Counted from the first letter of the stretch, positions 24,416-33,650 are shown. The stretch is DNA of 64,000 nt from Kordiimonadales bacterium IMCC3096 (GCA_016865035.1 CP018227.1:838001-902000); one strand, 5' to 3'. Made by a program: numbers and translations. Notes: generated by a model not told the origin, from the sequence alone.

Positions 24416-25389
24416 TGGCGGAGATGACCTATGCCGCTGCCGGGGCAGCTGCGCTGTCCGAGACCATGGAGGCGGATCGGACCGTCTGGGCGCTGGGGGA
24501 GGATCTGGGACGCGGCGGCGTCTTCGGTCAATACGCGGGGCTGGAGGCACGGTTCGGCGCGGAGCGCATTGTCTCCACCCCGATCTCCGAAGCCGCGATC
24601 ATGGGAGTCGGGGTCGGGGCCGCCATGACCGGGACCCGTCCGGTCGTGGAGATGCGGTTCGCGGACTTCGCGCTCTGTGCCACGGATGAACTGATCAACC
24701 AGGCCGCCAAGGCCCGCTTCATGTTCGGCGGCCAGACCCGAGTCCCCCTGACGGTGCGGATGCCGGTCGGCATGTGGCGGTCATCCGCCGCGCAGCACAG
24801 CCAGTCGCTGGAGGCGCTGTACACGCACATTCCCGGGCTGGTGGTGATGATGCCGGCCACACCTGCCGACAACCACGCCATGCTGAAGGCCGCGATCCTG
24901 AGCGACGATCCGGTCGTCTACCTGGAGCACAAGAACCTCTGGCCCCTCTCAGGCGAGGTGCCGGACGATGCCGCGCCCTATCGCATCGGAACGGCGGGGG
25001 TGGCGCGGCAGGGCAGTGATCTCACCATCGTCACCTGGTCCGCGACGCTGCATGACATTCTGGCGGCCGCCGGGCGGGCCGCACAGGCCGGGGTGGCGGA
25101 TATCGAGGTGCTGGACCTGCGCACGCTCTGGCCCTGGGACAAGGCCTGCGTGTTGCAGAGCGTGCGCCGCACCGGGCGGCTGCTGATCGCCCATGAGGCG
25201 GTGGTCGTCGGCGGATTCGGCGCGGAGGTCGCGGCAACGGTTGCGGAGGAACTGCATTCGGACCTGAAGGCCCCCGTCCGCCGGATCGGGGCACCGAAGC
25301 TGCCTATCGGTTACGCGCCAACCCTGGAGAACGAGATCAGGCTGGGGCCTGACCGTCTGGACGCCGCCATCGCGCGCATGATGTCCTGA
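24415..25389 (+). CDS. 2-oxoacid/acetoin dehydrogenase E1 component, beta subunit
   Basis: Partner of the preceding alpha subunit, 324 residues, forming the alpha2-beta2 E1 heterotetramer. Features are WALGEDLGRGGVFGQYAGL, ERIVSTPISEAAIMGVGVGAAM, the transketolase-type region with EMRFADFALCATDELINQAAK, and the C-terminal transketolase domain with LIAHEAVVVGGFGAEVAA. The ATG at 24415-24417 shares its A with the alpha-subunit TGA (TGATG), so the two are translationally coupled; GTG at 24412 is an alternative start. The region downstream (25390-25512) shows no further complex gene, so E2 and E3 must be supplied from elsewhere. Confidence 0.92.
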   Translation: MAEMTYAAAGAAALSETMEADRTVWALGEDLGRGGVFGQYAGLEARFGAERIVSTPISEAAIMGVGVGAAMTGTRPVVEMRFADFALCATDELINQAAKARFMFGGQTRVPLTVRMPVGMWRSSAAQHSQSLEALYTHIPGLVVMMPATPADNHAMLKAAILSDDPVVYLEHKNLWPLSGEVPDDAAPYRIGTAGVARQGSDLTIVTWSATLHDILAAAGRAAQAGVADIEVLDLRTLWPWDKACVLQSVRRTGRLLIAHEAVVVGGFGAEVAATVAEELHSDLKAPVRRIGAPKLPIGYAPTLENEIRLGPDRLDAAIARMMS

Positions 25390-25512
25390 GGAGCCTGACA
25401 CGCCCGCCAGCGCTCTTGTCACGGGCTTCCGACCGCAGGAGTTGATTTGCAATTCCCGCTGACAGATCCAACATTCGGGTAGAGGTTTGGCCCTGAAACC
25501 CGGAGTGAAGTG

Positions 25513-26085
25513 ATGTTCGGAATGTCTCGTCTGAGTGCTGGCCAGTACCGGTCTGTTGCCCTGCTGGTCTTCTCCGTTTTCCTGTTCCAGTTGCAGCCTG
25601 CAGCGGCCCAGCTTCGCGTCGATGATGCGCTGGACCCTGAAGAGGTTCTGGAGGAGGAACTCCGGTCACCATACTACGCGATCACCGATGGTGGGCCGAC
25701 CCGTGCCCAGCGACCGCTGGTGGACCGGATCCCGATGCGCGGCGTGATGGACCGGGGTGGCAGCGGCCTGGTCGATGTCGTCTATACCAAGCGCACCGGA
25801 CAGATCCTCACCGACCTGAGTGGCCATGCGCTCTATGCGACGGAAAAGGACACGGCCTACGGCAAGTCCTCCCTGTCGGGTGCGGCCCTGGAGAACTGGC
25901 GCCCCCTTACGGTCAGCAAGGACCTGCGCACCTATGGACTGTGGGGCAAGGCATGGAACGAGGCCCTGCAGGTCTGGGTCCTGACCATGGCCGACAAGCC
26001 GCTCTATACCTACACCGGTGATACGGAGGCAGGTGTCGCCAATGGTGTCGGCAACGGCTGGTACACGATGGAAGTGATCAGCTGA
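25513..26085 (+). CDS. Secreted protein with Lipoprotein_15-type repeats
   Basis: A 190-residue exported protein with a signal peptide (hydrophobic RSVALLVFSVFLFQL, cleavage near PAAAQ, about residue 33). The mature part has two repeats of the PF03640/COG4315 pattern: GHALYATEKDTAYGKSS with NWRPL, then DKPLYTYTGDTEAGVANG with W and Y. In most family members the first repeat contains cysteines (C-x-x-x-C); here they are replaced (SSLSGAALENW) and there is no lipobox Cys, so it is a soluble periplasmic version. Function of the family is unknown. An alternative GTG start lies one codon upstream at 25510. It is transcribed alone after the E1 genes. Confidence 0.8.
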   Translation: MFGMSRLSAGQYRSVALLVFSVFLFQLQPAAAQLRVDDALDPEEVLEEELRSPYYAITDGGPTRAQRPLVDRIPMRGVMDRGGSGLVDVVYTKRTGQILTDLSGHALYATEKDTAYGKSSLSGAALENWRPLTVSKDLRTYGLWGKAWNEALQVWVLTMADKPLYTYTGDTEAGVANGVGNGWYTMEVIS

Positions 26086-26143
26086 CCGACATTTCCACGG
26101 CTGGAGGCAGACGGCGATCGGGGATGATCGGTCGCCCTGCCCC

Positions 26144-26935
26144 TCAGTCGAGGTGCGCCGCCATGAAGGTTGCCGCATCGACCGGCTTGCCGAACAGGTA
26201 GCCCTGTCCCAGGTCGCACCCGGCGTCGTGCAGGTGATCGCGTTGGGCGACAGTCTCGATCCCCTCTGCCACCGTGCCCATCGACATGCCATGCGCCAGC
26301 GCCAGACTGCTGGCCACGATGGCCTTGCAGGCTGTGTCGTCAGGCAGACCTGCGGTGAAGGCCCGGTCGATCTTGAGGCTGTCGCAAGGCAGGTTCTGCA
26401 CCCGCAACAGAGATGAATAACCGGTTCCGAAGTCGTCTATGGCAATGTGAAAGCCATGATCGTGCAAGGCCTGCAGTGCCCGCGCCGCACCCGGCCCAGG
26501 CGGCGGCGCGGTCTCGGTCAGTTCCAGATGCAGGTCTTCAGGCGCCATGCCGCAGTCGTCGATGGCCTGTTTCAGATCGCCGACCCACCCCGGTGAATCG
26601 AGCTGGGTCGGCGAAACATTGACCGAAACGAACATTCCCTGCGCGGCACGCCTGGTTTCCCGCCAGCACGCCAGGTCATCGAGTGCCGTCTGCAGTGCAA
26701 ATGCACCCGGACCGGACAGCAGCCCCTCCGGCTCCGCGAAACCCATGAACGTGTTCGGCGACACCGTGCCGCGCGTGGCGTGGGTCCAGCGCAACAGCGC
26801 CTCCGCCCCCACGACACGGGACGTGGCCAGTTCGACAATGGGTTGGTAGGCGATGGAGAGTTCGCCGCGTCCCTCCGCTGCAACGAACTCTCCGCTCAGC
26901 CAGACCGCGTGATGCGCGTCGGATAGGTCGGGCAT
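26144..26935 (-). CDS. Stand-alone EAL-domain cyclic-di-GMP phosphodiesterase
   Basis: A 263-residue protein that is almost entirely an EAL domain, expected to hydrolyse cyclic-di-GMP to pGpG. The signature is EALLRW (Glu45), followed by VNVSPTQL (metal Asn), ELTET, DDFGTGYSSL (metal Asp pair plus loop 6), KIDR (catalytic-site Lys), VAEGIE and QGYLFGKP. All metal-binding and catalytic residues appear intact, so it should be active. It has no GGDEF, PAS or membrane segment, hence regulation would be through expression or partner proteins. It is the last of four minus-strand genes, with a 48-base gap from the LysE gene. Confidence 0.93.
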   Translation of the reverse strand: MPDLSDAHHAVWLSGEFVAAEGRGELSIAYQPIVELATSRVVGAEALLRWTHATRGTVSPNTFMGFAEPEGLLSGPGAFALQTALDDLACWRETRRAAQGMFVSVNVSPTQLDSPGWVGDLKQAIDDCGMAPEDLHLELTETAPPPGPGAARALQALHDHGFHIAIDDFGTGYSSLLRVQNLPCDSLKIDRAFTAGLPDDTACKAIVASSLALAHGMSMGTVAEGIETVAQRDHLHDAGCDLGQGYLFGKPVDAATFMAAHLD

Positions 26936-26983
26936 CTTACACCCTCCGGGCTGAACGGTTGGAAACAGACAGGGTCGATGCTG

Positions 26984-27601
26984 TCACCCGTCCAGCATAC
27001 CCTGTCCCTGCAACAGTGCCAGCACGACGACGATGACCATCGCCAGCGCCATCAGGATATTGATCCGGCGCTGGGTGGCGGGTGCCAGTGCCATGCGTTT
27101 CAGGGAGACCCCGAGGTAGAGCCAGGCGAAGTGGACCGGCACCCAGATGATGTTGATCAGCACGAACTTGACGATGATCTCGGTGGTCGTGCTCTCGAAC
27201 CCGAGCGGAAAGCTGACGAACAGGGTGCCGTGGATCACATAGGCCTTCGGATTGACGAACTGCAGGAAGATGCCATCGACCGCGCCGGGCACCTTCACGG
27301 CCCGCGCGAAGGCTATCGTCGAACCGGCCAGTGCGATCCGGGCCGCCAGATAGAACAGGAAGGCGACGGAGACCACCAGGAAGACCAGTTGCAGCTCCGG
27401 CACCGTTTCCAGCACCACGGCGAGACCGCTGACCACCGCGATGGCCACGAGGTTGGTTCCGAGCCAGAGCCCGGCGATGTAGCGCACTCCGGTGCGATAG
27501 CCGAAACCCGACCCGACCCCGGCAACCGAGAGCACGCCCGGTCCGGGGGTGATGATCAGCAGGAAGAACGCCCCCGTGAAATAGATCAGCGCCTCGATCA
27601 A
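26984..27601 (-). CDS. LysE/RhtB-family amino acid exporter
   Basis: An inner-membrane exporter of the LysE/RhtB superfamily, 205 residues with about six hydrophobic segments. The N-terminal ITPGPGVLSVAGVGSGFGYRTG and the mid-protein FVNPKAYVIHG are the two family signatures. The cargo is not predictable; homoserine, threonine, lysine or another amino-acid-like metabolite is possible. The ATG overlaps the stop of the preceding 2OG-oxygenase gene (ATGA, 27598-27601), so the exporter may remove a product of that enzyme; this is inference. Confidence 0.9.
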   Translation of the reverse strand: MIEALIYFTGAFFLLIITPGPGVLSVAGVGSGFGYRTGVRYIAGLWLGTNLVAIAVVSGLAVVLETVPELQLVFLVVSVAFLFYLAARIALAGSTIAFARAVKVPGAVDGIFLQFVNPKAYVIHGTLFVSFPLGFESTTTEIIVKFVLINIIWVPVHFAWLYLGVSLKRMALAPATQRRINILMALAMVIVVVLALLQGQGMLDG

Positions 27602-28566
27602 GCGCCCACGGTCCCGTCACGCGCAGCCTCGGTCTTGCGGTAGCCGAAGGATTCGTTGATCCGCGACAGGATATGAGCGCCCGCCGTGGTCACCTCCGCC
27701 CCGTCTGCTGCCGCCACCCCCACCAGATCGGCGGGGTTCACTGGCGCATTGAAGTCCGGGTCATGGAAGGTGGCGATGGACAGGCGTTCCGCCACGTGCC
27801 GGTTGGTGGCGCGATGCAGGGTCGAGCGATAGCGTCCCGCCGTCCAGCGTGCCATCAGATCCCCGGCATTGATCACCAGCGACCCAGGCACGGGCGGCGC
27901 GGCGATCCAGGTGCCATCCGGCAGACAGACCTCCAGCCCGCCATTGTCATCCTGCCAGAGCAGCGTGATCAGGCCGAAGTCGGTATGCGGCGCGACGCCG
28001 AACTGGTCGTCCCCCAGCGCGCGGGGCTGCTGCGGATACCAGACGGCCTGCGTCCGTTGCAGCGGTTTGGTATAGAACGGCGCGAAGAAGTCACGCTCCA
28101 CCCCGAGGCTCAGCGCCACGCCCTGCAACAGCCGCTGGCCACAGTCCGCGATCGCCGCGTAGTAGGCTTCGAAGACGCTGCGGAACGCTGCGGGCGCGTC
28201 GGGCCAGATGTTCGGCCCGCGCAGCGGCTGACCGGCCATCACGTCCGGATCATCCAGCGGCAGGTCGAGGCCGATCTGGAAGAACTCCTTGTGGTCCGGG
28301 CGCTTCGCCCCGTACATGCGCGCATCACCCAGTGCGTTGAAACCGCGATGGTGCCGGGTCACGGCCACCTTGCGCTTCTGCTCCACCGGCAGGCGAAAGA
28401 AACCTCTCGCTGCCTCCACGGCAGCGGCAATGACCTGGTCCGGCACACCATGACCGGTGATGTAGAAGAACCCGCTGCGCTGCATGGCAGTGGCGATCTG
28501 CGCCGGCACGCCGCCGCCTTCGGGGCGTGACGGGTGCGACAGGTCGATGATCGGAATATCGCTCAC
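27598..28566 (-). CDS. Isopenicillin-N-synthase-like 2OG-Fe(II) oxygenase
   Basis: Non-heme iron dioxygenase of the DIOX/isopenicillin N synthase group, 322 residues. The N-terminal domain has IPIIDLSHPSR and GFFYITGHGVP. The catalytic domain has the iron triad HTDFG (HxD) and a distal His in LHRATNR, with an R-x-S type 2-oxoglutarate site (RLSIATFHDP). The usual substrate of bacterial members is unknown. The start MSDIPIIDL is standard for the family. It is followed without a gap by the LysE-type exporter and preceded by an acyl-CoA ligase, 9 bases away, suggesting one operon. Confidence 0.92.
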   Translation of the reverse strand: MSDIPIIDLSHPSRPEGGGVPAQIATAMQRSGFFYITGHGVPDQVIAAAVEAARGFFRLPVEQKRKVAVTRHHRGFNALGDARMYGAKRPDHKEFFQIGLDLPLDDPDVMAGQPLRGPNIWPDAPAAFRSVFEAYYAAIADCGQRLLQGVALSLGVERDFFAPFYTKPLQRTQAVWYPQQPRALGDDQFGVAPHTDFGLITLLWQDDNGGLEVCLPDGTWIAAPPVPGSLVINAGDLMARWTAGRYRSTLHRATNRHVAERLSIATFHDPDFNAPVNPADLVGVAAADGAEVTTAGAHILSRINESFGYRKTEAARDGTVGA

Positions 28567-28575
28567 GAAAACTTC

Positions 28576-30180
28576 TCAGCTGACATTGCGCCCGGCCTTC
28601 TCCCAGTAGGGCTTGCGCAGTTCGCGCTTCAGGATCTTGCCCGTGGGGTTGCGCGGCAGTTCATCGATGAAGTCCACCGACTTGGGGCACTTGTAATGGG
28701 CGATACGTTCGCGGGCATAGGCGATCAGTTCGCCCTCCGTCACCTCGGCACCGGCCTTCTTCACGATCACGGCCTTGACGGCCTCCCCCCAGCGTTCGTC
28801 CGGGACACCGATGATCGCGACATCGGCAATCGCCGGATGGCCGAACAGGGCGCTCTCCACCTCCGCCGGATAGATGTTCTCACCGCCCGAGATCACCATG
28901 TCCTTCACCCGGTCGTAGATGTAGAGGAACTGCTCGTCATCGAAGTATCCGGCGTCGCCGGTATGCAGCCAGCCATCCTTCAGCGTGCTCGCGGTGGCAT
29001 CGGGCAGATTCCAGTAACCCGACATCAGGGTGGTGGAGCGCAGGATGATCTCCCCCACCTCACCGGTCGGTACGTCCTTGCCGGTTTCATCGACCACGCG
29101 GATCTCGTAGCCCGGCGCGGCCCGGCCACAGGCCCGCAGGCGCTCAGGCTTCGACAGGTCATGTTCGTCGGGGCTCATGTAGACGCCGCCGCCATTGCTC
29201 TCCGTCATCCCGTAGGCCTGGCCGAACTTGTTGCCGATGACCTCGATGGCCTGACGCAGCAGTTCCGCCGGAATGGGGGCCGCGCCGTACCAGATCTCGT
29301 CGATGGAGGAGAAATCCGTCTCCGCGCAGCCCGGCGACTGCAGCAGGAAATTGATCAGCGCAGGCACCATGAAGGACTTGGTCACCCGGTACTGCGGAAT
29401 CAGCTTCAGGATCTCGCCTGGCACCGCCTCCGCCATGATCACCGTCATGGCCCCGACGTACAGGCCGGCCAGGGCATTGTTCAGGCCACCGACATGGTAC
29501 AGCGGCATGCAGATCAGGTTCACGTCCGACGCGGTCCAGCGGCCATAGGCCTTGGTCTCGTTGGAACTCAGGATCGGCCAGAGCTCGAAGCAGCTGAAGT
29601 GGCTGAGCTGGACTCCCTTCGGGTGCCCCGTGGTGCCGCTGGAATAGAGCTGCGCCGCAATATCCGTCGCCAGCACCGGCACCATCGGATCGACATCGGC
29701 CTGCCGTCCGTACCATTCGCGCAGGTCATCCGGTTCGGCGACGCCCTCGGTCCGGCCATCGATCGCCAGGATGGTCTCCACGGCCGGCATCTCGCCCCGA
29801 TGGTCCGTGCCCAGATGGTGATAGCCGGGGCCAAGCACCAGCACACGCGCACCACTGTCGTTGATGATGTAGGCCATCTCCGGCACCGCGAGGCGCCAGT
29901 TCACCGGCACCAGCACCGCACCGGCCTTGGCACAGCCATAGTAGAGGGCGATGAAATCATCGGAATTCTTCGCGATCAGGCCGACCCGCTCACCGGGACG
30001 AATGCCCGCGGCAATCAGACCGTTGGCGATGCAACTGGCCTGGCGGTCCAGGGTCGCATAGTCCGTTCGCCGTTCGCCGAAGACCAGCGCAATACTGTCA
30101 CCGCTGTCGCGGGCATGCCTCCGCAGCACGTCAGCCACATTGCGGCGATCCTCGCCATCCGTTGCAGTATTGCCAGTCAT
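28576..30180 (-). CDS. AMP-dependent acyl-CoA synthetase (second paralogue)
   Basis: Adenylate-forming ligase of 534 residues, paralogous to the one at 11642-13201. Motifs include YSSGTTGHPKGVQLSH, YGMTESNGGGVYMSP, HTGDAGYFDDEQFLYIYDR and the C-terminal lysine motif PTGKILKRELR. The length and the MTESN motif fit fatty-acid or aryl-acid CoA ligases. Substrate is unknown. The ATG at 30180 has GGGGAGG six bases upstream; an ATG at 30186 is too close to that site. It heads the minus-strand unit 30180-26144. Confidence 0.92.
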   Translation of the reverse strand: MTGNTATDGEDRRNVADVLRRHARDSGDSIALVFGERRTDYATLDRQASCIANGLIAAGIRPGERVGLIAKNSDDFIALYYGCAKAGAVLVPVNWRLAVPEMAYIINDSGARVLVLGPGYHHLGTDHRGEMPAVETILAIDGRTEGVAEPDDLREWYGRQADVDPMVPVLATDIAAQLYSSGTTGHPKGVQLSHFSCFELWPILSSNETKAYGRWTASDVNLICMPLYHVGGLNNALAGLYVGAMTVIMAEAVPGEILKLIPQYRVTKSFMVPALINFLLQSPGCAETDFSSIDEIWYGAAPIPAELLRQAIEVIGNKFGQAYGMTESNGGGVYMSPDEHDLSKPERLRACGRAAPGYEIRVVDETGKDVPTGEVGEIILRSTTLMSGYWNLPDATASTLKDGWLHTGDAGYFDDEQFLYIYDRVKDMVISGGENIYPAEVESALFGHPAIADVAIIGVPDERWGEAVKAVIVKKAGAEVTEGELIAYARERIAHYKCPKSVDFIDELPRNPTGKILKRELRKPYWEKAGRNVS

Positions 30181-30295
30181 TCTCATCCTCCCCGAAGCAG
30201 CCGCGAGTGTTCCCGCAAGGTCCCGCCGCGTCAACCGCATCGCGCGGCTATCGGTCACAATGCCAAGGCAGCGGGCCTGACGCAGTTTGCGCCGC

Positions 30296-30796
30296 ATGCA
30301 GACCGCCTCGCAGAAACAGACAACCATCGCCGCCTTCGTGCTGCGCCAGCTCTTGCTGCTCGCCCTCGGCGGGGCGGCACTCTGGTGGGGCTGGAGCCTT
30401 GACCGGTGCGCGGCGGACCCGCCGATCCTCTGGCCGCTCGCGCTTGTGGTCTGGGTGACGCAGAGCATGTTCTGGCTCGGCTGGCGGCACCACGACGTGA
30501 AGCTGCTGTTCCTGCTTTCCGGCGGCTGGGTCGGCGTCGCCTCCAGCGCGGCCGTGCTGATCATCTTCGTTGGCGCGGCTGTCGCCTCCGCCGGGGATCA
30601 GACCACCATCCGCATCGGTGCCCTGATTGCCATGCTGCTGCCGCTGATCATCCTGCCGCGCATTGCACCGCTCTGGCCCAGCCAGCGAAAACCTGTCGGC
30701 CTGCTGCACCATCTCGTGCGCAGCATCTTCGTGATCATCCAGTATGGCGGCATCGGCCTGCTGATCGCTGCGATCATGCGGTTCTGCCCGACCTGA
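30296..30796 (+). CDS. Small integral membrane protein of unknown function
   Basis: A 166-residue hydrophobic protein with about five predicted transmembrane helices (roughly 10-30, 45-65, 70-98, 105-125 and 138-160). Short loops contain WRHHD and RKPVGLLHH. I recognise no family. No good ribosome-binding site precedes ATG 30296; an upstream TTG at 30287 is an alternative. The strong hydrophobic periodicity supports a real gene. It is divergent from the acyl-CoA ligase and 157 bases upstream of hemA. Confidence 0.55.
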   Translation: MQTASQKQTTIAAFVLRQLLLLALGGAALWWGWSLDRCAADPPILWPLALVVWVTQSMFWLGWRHHDVKLLFLLSGGWVGVASSAAVLIIFVGAAVASAGDQTTIRIGALIAMLLPLIILPRIAPLWPSQRKPVGLLHHLVRSIFVIIQYGGIGLLIAAIMRFCPT

Positions 30797-30862
30797 AGCT
30801 GGTCATGGCCGGCCCGCGTGACGCGGAATTGTCGCATCCGTCACACTCGCCGCAAGCGGGTT

Positions 30863-30891
30863 TTGACGGCACAATGCGCGCCCGATATGTC
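30863..30891 (+). promoter_or_regulatory. Predicted sigma-70 promoter of hemA
   Basis: TTGACG (30863-30868) and TATGTC (30886-30891) are 17 bases apart. The start site would be near 30898, about 55 bases before the hemA ATG. No FNR/FixK-type TTGAT-N4-ATCAA box is visible nearby. Confidence 0.6.
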
Positions 30892-30953
30892 TACCCTCTC
30901 CAGTACCGAAAGGGCCGGAGACGGAATCCAGAACCAGTCGAAAGGTTCCACCA

Positions 30954-32183
30954 ATGGATTATGCGAAAGTCTTCTCCAGCGCCGTGCAGTCGCTGCATGA
31001 AGAGAAGCGGTATCGCGTCTTCACCGAACTGGAACGCCACGCCGGACATTACCCGCGCGCCACCAACCATTCCGGAGGCAACAAGCCCGATGTGGTCGTC
31101 TGGTGTTCCAACGACTACCTGTGCATGAGCCAGAGCCCCATCGTGACCACCGCGATGAAGGACGCCATCGACCGGATGGGCGCCGGCGCAGGCGGCACCC
31201 GCAACATCTCCGGCACCAACCATCCGCTGGTGGAACTGGAACGGGAACTGATCGATCTGCATGGCAAGGAGGCCGCGCTGGTCATGACCTCCGGCTTTGT
31301 CGCCAACGAGGCCGCGATCTCCACCATCGCCCAGTTCCTGCCCGACTGTGTCATCTTCTCCGATGAACTGAACCATGCCTCCATGATCGCCGGCATCCGT
31401 CATTCCGGGGCCGAGAAGAAGATCTTCCGCCACAATGACGTCGATCACCTGCGGCAGTTGCTGGAGGAGACCGATCCGGACCGGCCGAAACTGCTGATCT
31501 TCGAATCCGTCTACTCCATGGACGGCGACATTGCCCCGCTGGAGAAGTTCTGCGACCTGGCCGACGAGTTCGGGGCGCTGACCTACCTGGACGAGGTGCA
31601 TGCGGTGGGCATGTACGGCCCGCGCGGCGGCGGCGTGGCGGAGCGTGAGAAGGTCATGGACCGCATCGACGTGATCCAGGGCACGCTGGCCAAGGGCTTC
31701 GGCGTCATCGGCGGCTATATCGCCGCCTCCGCCGATCTGGTGGACACCGTGCGCTCCTACGCCCCCGGCTTCATCTTCACCACGGCACTGCCCCCCGGCG
31801 TCGCGGCTGGCGCGGTTGCCAGCATCCGCCACCTGAAGACCAGCAATCTGGAGCGGGAGCAGCAGCAGGAGCGCGCCGCCACCCTGAAACGCCGTCTGGC
31901 CGAGGTCGGGCTGCCGGTGATGCGGTCCAACACCCACATCGTCCCGGTGCTGGTCGGTGACCCGGCCCTGTGCAAGCAGGCAACCGACATGCTGCTGGAC
32001 GTGCATGGCATCTACATCCAGCCGATCAACTATCCCACGGTGCCCCGCGGCACCGAACGGCTGCGCATCACCCCCGGCCCGCGCCACAGCGATGAGCTGA
32101 TGGATGAACTGGTCGAGGCGCTGCTGGCCGTTTGGGAAACGCTCGGCCTGCCCCTGAACGGCGCGGCGGCGGCGGCGGAGTAG
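30954..32183 (+). CDS. hemA: 5-aminolevulinate synthase
   Basis: PLP enzyme that condenses glycine and succinyl-CoA to 5-aminolevulinate, the first step of heme and other tetrapyrroles in alphaproteobacteria. The 409-residue protein begins [23 protein letters not shown], typical of the family. The PLP-binding lysine is Lys247 in GTLAKGFG. Other conserved parts are [41 protein letters not shown] and [10 protein letters not shown]. It distinguishes the organism from those using glutamyl-tRNA reductase. It is transcribed alone from the promoter at 30863 and converges with the thioesterase gene four bases beyond its stop. Confidence 0.97.
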   Translation: MDYAKVFSSAVQSLHEEKRYRVFTELERHAGHYPRATNHSGGNKPDVVVWCSNDYLCMSQSPIVTTAMKDAIDRMGAGAGGTRNISGTNHPLVELERELIDLHGKEAALVMTSGFVANEAAISTIAQFLPDCVIFSDELNHASMIAGIRHSGAEKKIFRHNDVDHLRQLLEETDPDRPKLLIFESVYSMDGDIAPLEKFCDLADEFGALTYLDEVHAVGMYGPRGGGVAEREKVMDRIDVIQGTLAKGFGVIGGYIAASADLVDTVRSYAPGFIFTTALPPGVAAGAVASIRHLKTSNLEREQQQERAATLKRRLAEVGLPVMRSNTHIVPVLVGDPALCKQATDMLLDVHGIYIQPINYPTVPRGTERLRITPGPRHSDELMDELVEALLAVWETLGLPLNGAAAAAE

Positions 32184-32187
32184 GCCG

Positions 32188-32640
32188 TCAGGCTCCTTTC
32201 GGTTTGCGCTGCAGCACCCGTCCCGTCGCGGTGGCCGTGACGACGATCTCGCCATCGGCGTCGAACAGGCGGCCGGACAGGAAGGCCACCGACTTGCCCA
32301 GCTTCTCGACCTGACCCTCGGCGAAGAGTTCCCCGGGCTTGCCACCGTTCAGGAAGCTGACCTTCAGTTCCAGGGTCGGGATGATGATGCCGAAGTTACC
32401 CCTGATGATGCAGGCGACAGCCATGGCCTCGTCGACCATGGCGGTCAGGATGCCGCCCTGGACGACACCGATGCCGTTCATGAATTCCGGCCGGGCCGTG
32501 TAGCGCACCCGCGCCCAGCCCCGGTCCGGGTCGCAGTCCATCAGATACTGCCCCAGCAGTTCGCTGGCCGGGGCCAGCGGGCGGCTGCGCAGGATGCGGA
32601 GCGCACGCTCGCGCTTCGTCTCTTCAATGCTTTCAGACAT
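32188..32640 (-). CDS. PaaI-like hotdog thioesterase
   Basis: A 150-residue single-hotdog protein of the PaaI/YigI acyl-CoA thioesterase type. The catalytic core is GIGVVQGGILTAMVDEAMAVA, with Asn-Gly and the conserved VQGG and Asp/Glu in MVDEA, followed by PTLELKVSFLNGGKPGELFAEGQV and KSVAFLSGRLFDADG. The substrate, an acyl- or aryl-CoA, is not known. It converges with hemA and lies 19 bases after the small methyltransferase on the same strand, so the two may be co-transcribed. Confidence 0.9.
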   Translation of the reverse strand: MSESIEETKRERALRILRSRPLAPASELLGQYLMDCDPDRGWARVRYTARPEFMNGIGVVQGGILTAMVDEAMAVACIIRGNFGIIIPTLELKVSFLNGGKPGELFAEGQVEKLGKSVAFLSGRLFDADGEIVVTATATGRVLQRKPKGA

Positions 32641-32659
32641 TGCGGGTCCGTCCGTTCGT

Positions 32660-33148
32660 TCAGATGCGTTTGTGGATGTGATAGCGCCCGGGACGCACGC
32701 CCTGCGGCAGGTCCTGTGGCGCGAAAGCCGGATCCGGCAGCGGCTGGTCGCTGACCAGGATCGTTCCCGCCTGCGACAGGGGCAACAGCAGCGGTGCGAT
32801 CATCGCGGCCATGGCGACACTGGCGGCCTTGTCCCCGGTTCCGGTGTCGGCATGGATCAGTGCCACCGAGCGGCCGATCATCCGCGCGGCCCGCGGCAGG
32901 GTTTCGAGGAAATCGCCCAGCAGCAGGTCCTCATCGGCGGGAATGCAGTCCGGATGGGCGTTCACCTGACGCTCGAACACCAGAATCCGGCGGTCAGGCA
33001 GCAGGCTGCGCAGATGGTCGAAGGTGCGTCCGTTGCCCAGGCCAAGCTCCAGCACATCGCCGGAAAGACCGTCGATGGCGGATGCGGCCCAGTCGAGACA
33101 CGCGCGCTGCGCGCAAAGGCGTTCGATGACGGAATCGAGGCGACTCAT
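32660..33148 (-). CDS. Small SAM-dependent methyltransferase (Methyltransf_17-like)
   Basis: A 162-residue protein resembling PF12692 methyltransferases. The SAM-binding glycine-rich loop is VLELGLGNGRTFDHL (about 32-46), with an acidic ribose-binding residue in FERQVNAH, and LIHADTGTGDKA acts as the fourth-strand motif. It is shorter than most class I methyltransferases and probably lacks a separate substrate domain. The target is unknown. It sits 31 bases after the cyclic-nucleotide-binding gene in the same direction and may belong to its transcription unit. Confidence 0.82.
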   Translation of the reverse strand: MSRLDSVIERLCAQRACLDWAASAIDGLSGDVLELGLGNGRTFDHLRSLLPDRRILVFERQVNAHPDCIPADEDLLLGDFLETLPRAARMIGRSVALIHADTGTGDKAASVAMAAMIAPLLLPLSQAGTILVSDQPLPDPAFAPQDLPQGVRPGRYHIHKRI

Positions 33149-33179
33149 CTTCGCTGAACCGGGCCGGTCCCGTCCGGCC

Positions 33180-33650
33180 CTAGTCGACCCCCTGCAGCTT
33201 GTTCAGGTCATTGCGGGCCTGCTGCAGGTCCTGCGTCGTCCGGTCGAGGCGGAAGGCGATCTCCCGCATGATCTCGATGGTCATCTGCGGGAACTCCGAA
33301 ACCAGGCGATAGAACAGGTCCTTGGTGATCCGCAGGGTGACAAGCTCGGTCTTGGCCTTGATCGTGGCCGTTCGGGGGATGTCGCACAGGATCGCGATCT
33401 CGCCGAAGAAGCTGTTCTTGTGCAACTGCGCGACGGTCAGCGGCCCGTTCGGCAGATTCACGATCACGTCCGCATCGCCCTGCACGATGACATACATGGA
33501 ATCGCCGGGCTCCCCCTGTTCGCAGACCATCTCCCCGGCAGGGAACGTCAGCCGCTCCGAGGTAAAGGCCAGCAGCTTCAGCTTCGACTGTTCCACCTTC
33601 TGGAACATCGGGATCTGACGCAGCAGTTCGACTTCTTCATTCAGGCTCAA
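33180..33650 (-). CDS. Stand-alone cyclic-nucleotide-binding domain protein
   Basis: A 156-residue protein made of one CRP-type cNMP-binding domain (about 8-130) and a C-terminal helix (about 131-156), with no DNA-binding helix-turn-helix. The binding cassette FFGEIAILCDIPRTATI has the Gly-Glu and Arg-Thr residues that hold cAMP or cGMP. The only reasonable start is TTG at 33650, preceded by GGGGAG eight bases upstream, giving MSLNEEVELLRQIPMF. It follows the unusual ABC transporter (14-base gap) and is probably co-expressed with it. It may sense cyclic nucleotide for the transporter; that link is inference from position. Confidence 0.88.
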   Translation of the reverse strand: MSLNEEVELLRQIPMFQKVEQSKLKLLAFTSERLTFPAGEMVCEQGEPGDSMYVIVQGDADVIVNLPNGPLTVAQLHKNSFFGEIAILCDIPRTATIKAKTELVTLRITKDLFYRLVSEFPQMTIEIMREIAFRLDRTTQDLQQARNDLNKLQGVD

